Notes under the pieces: model-generated
What the model was told of the DNA's origin: nothing
The model's database searches: none
The model's input: only the letters and a program-made list of their open reading frames with translations
DNA from: Streptomyces luteolus
GTDB lineage: Bacteria > Actinomycetota > Actinomycetes > Streptomycetales > Streptomycetaceae
Length of the DNA stretch: 64,000 nt
Direction of reading: 5' to 3'
NCBI RefSeq assembly: GCF_029968015.1
Contig: NZ_JASCIS010000036.1
Span: forward strand, 1 to 64,000
In this document: positions 62,721-64,000 of the stretch, piece after piece
How the letters are laid out: the number at the start of each line of letters is the position of its first letter
How positions within the stretch are numbered: position 1 is the first letter of the stretch
Position numbers and translations under genes: made by a program

Positions 62721-64000
62721 CTATCCGGCCAGGCACTGCGGGCCGAGCAGCACCTTGAGGTCGCCGAAGAGCGCCGGATCGGGCTGCACGCGGTGCTTGT
62801 CGAGGCGGAGCACGGTGGTCTTGCGGGCGCCGACGAGCTTGATGCGCACCTCGGAGTTGCCCTTGTGGTGGCTGAGCACCTCGCCGAGGCGGCTGACCAT
62901 CGGCGGGGTGACCTTGACCGTCGGGATGGTGATGAGGACGGGGGCGTTGGTGCCCGCGTGGGAGAGGTCCGGGACCTGCATCTCCATGGCGACCAGGCGC
63001 GGCACGTCCTCCCGCTTGTCGAGCCGTCCCTTGACGAACACCACGGCGTCCTCGACGAGTTGGGTCGACACCAGCTGGTATGTCGCCGGGAAGAACATGC
63101 ACTCGATGGAGCCCGCGAGGTCCTCGACGGTGGCGATCGCCCACGCGTTGCCCTGCTTGGTCATCTTGCGCTGGAGGCCCGAGATGATGCCGCCGATGGT
63201 GACGATCGAGCCGTCCGAGTAGTCCCCGCCAGTGAGCTGCCCGATGCCCGCGTCCGCCTTGTCGGAAAGCACGTGCTCCAGGCCGAACAGCGGGTGGTCG
63301 GAGACGTACAGACCGAGCATCTCCCGTTCCTGCGCGAGGAGATACGTCTTGTCCCACTCGTCCTCGGAGAACTCCACGTCGAGCCCGAAGCCCGGCTCGT
63401 CGCCGCCCGCTTCGTCGCCCATCCCGCCGAAGAGGTCGAACTGACCCTCCGCTTCCTTGCGCTTGACCGCGACGACGTTGTCGATCATCGGTTCGTACTG
63501 CGCGGTGAGGCCCTTGCGGGTGTGGTGCATGGTGTCGAACGCGCCCGCCTTGATGAGCGATTCGGTGGTGCGCTTGTTGCAGGCGGTGGCCTCGACCTTG
63601 TCGAGGTAGTCGGGGAAGGAGCTGAACTTCCCCTTGGCCTTGCGGGAGCGGATGATCGACTCGACGACGTTGGTGCCGACGTTGCGGACCGCCTCAAGGC
63701 CGAAGAGGATCACGTCGTCCCCCTGGGCCGCGAAGTTGTGCACCGACTCGTTGACGTTCGGCGGGAGCACCTTGATGCCCATGCGGCGGCACTCGTTGAG
63801 GTAGACGGCCGACTTGTCCTTGTCGTCCTTGACCGAGGTGAGCAGCGCCGCCATGTACTCGGCGGGGTGGTTCGCCTTGAGGTACGCCGTCCAGTAGGTG
63901 ACCAGGCCGTACGCGGAGGAATGCGCCTTGTTGAACGCGTATCCGGCGAAGGGGACCAGGACGTCCCACAGCGCCTGGATGGCTGCGTCGGAGAAGCCCT
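62721..64000 (-). CDS. dnaE: DNA polymerase III alpha subunit, C-terminal part (cut by window edge)
   Basis: The last 426 codons of the main replicative polymerase. The visible part starts in the fingers region (GFSDAAIQALWDVLVPFAGYAFNKAHSSAYGLVTYWTAYLKANHP), continues through the HhH DNA-binding segment (LFGLEAVRNVGTNVVESII) and the linker DLFGGMGDE, to the OB-fold (IVTIGGIISGLQRKMTKQGNAWAIATVEDLAG) and C-terminal domain. The polymerase active site and PHP domain lie beyond the right edge. It reads leftward and ends at a hairpin shared with the 59-aa gene. Confidence 0.97.
   Translation of the reverse strand, partial: GFSDAAIQALWDVLVPFAGYAFNKAHSSAYGLVTYWTAYLKANHPAEYMAALLTSVKDDKDKSAVYLNECRRMGIKVLPPNVNESVHNFAAQGDDVILFGLEAVRNVGTNVVESIIRSRKAKGKFSSFPDYLDKVEATACNKRTTESLIKAGAFDTMHHTRKGLTAQYEPMIDNVVAVKRKEAEGQFDLFGGMGDEAGGDEPGFGLDVEFSEDEWDKTYLLAQEREMLGLYVSDHPLFGLEHVLSDKADAGIGQLTGGDYSDGSIVTIGGIISGLQRKMTKQGNAWAIATVEDLAGSIECMFFPATYQLVSTQLVEDAVVFVKGRLDKREDVPRLVAMEMQVPDLSHAGTNAPVLITIPTVKVTPPMVSRLGEVLSHHKGNSEVRIKLVGARKTTVLRLDKHRVQPDPALFGDLKVLLGPQCLAG

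Overview
This is a chromosomal window from a Streptomyces or very close relative. Codons are strongly G/C-ending, GTG and TTG starts are common, and the gene order runs gltBD, lgt, trp, his and dnaE in the way known from Streptomyces chromosomes. No rRNA, tRNA, CRISPR array, phage or complete insertion sequence was recognised. Most of the window is core metabolism. The less ordinary parts are an O-glycan-degrading gene set at the left, a run of four ADP-ribosylglycohydrolase paralogues in the middle, and many short intergenic repeats, some nested in one another.

Layout. 0.1-4.1 kb: aminopeptidase N, chorismate mutase and an AraC-type regulator, all leftward. 4.3-11.3 kb: a GH35 beta-galactosidase, a secreted GH101 endo-alpha-N-acetylgalactosaminidase, a secreted trypsin and a divergent zinc-peptidase-like protein. 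The GH35 and GH101 genes carry the same operator-like sequence at the same distance from their starts, so the AraC-type protein probably controls both. 11.5-15.2 kb: DEAD-box helicase, cold-shock protein, KstR2-like TetR regulator and a VWA protein. 15.3-18.5 kb: a CUT1 sugar ABC transporter without its own ATPase, preceded by a DasR-type site. 18.9-24.9 kb: gltD and gltB, preceded by a GlnR-box-like array. 25.2-33.3 kb: a VIT1/CCC1-type transporter, then a rightward, translationally coupled run of four ADP-ribosylglycohydrolase paralogues, a family III CoA-transferase and a CitE-like lyase.

33.4-42.6 kb: a leftward block of hisI, trpE, three small membrane or conserved proteins, trpC, trpM, trpB and trpA, followed by a DsbA-like protein and lgt. 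trpM is only 58 codons. 42.7-47.3 kb: a TIGR03085 protein, a cytochrome P450, a PanE-like reductase and an MFS exporter. 47.5-53.3 kb: hisD, hisC, hisB, a 54-aa membrane protein, hisH, priA, a RidA gene and hisF, almost all overlapping by 4 bp. PriA serves both histidine and tryptophan synthesis, which explains why no trpF is seen beside the trp genes. 53.7-62.6 kb: a repeat-rich beta-helix-like membrane protein, a TPR-like protein, a Lon-N-domain protein, a YbaK-type deacylase, an ABC-2 exporter pair, a NYN-domain protein and a 59-aa basic protein. 62.7-64 kb: the 3' end of dnaE, running off the window.

Intergenic structure. At least four short repeat families occupy the gaps. One is a G-run hairpin element of about 31, 33 or 43 nt. 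It is found inside other repeats with both occupied and unoccupied versions present in this window. It has also become coding sequence at the start of one ADP-ribosylglycohydrolase gene, and two composites built from it separate the two arms of unrelated hairpins.
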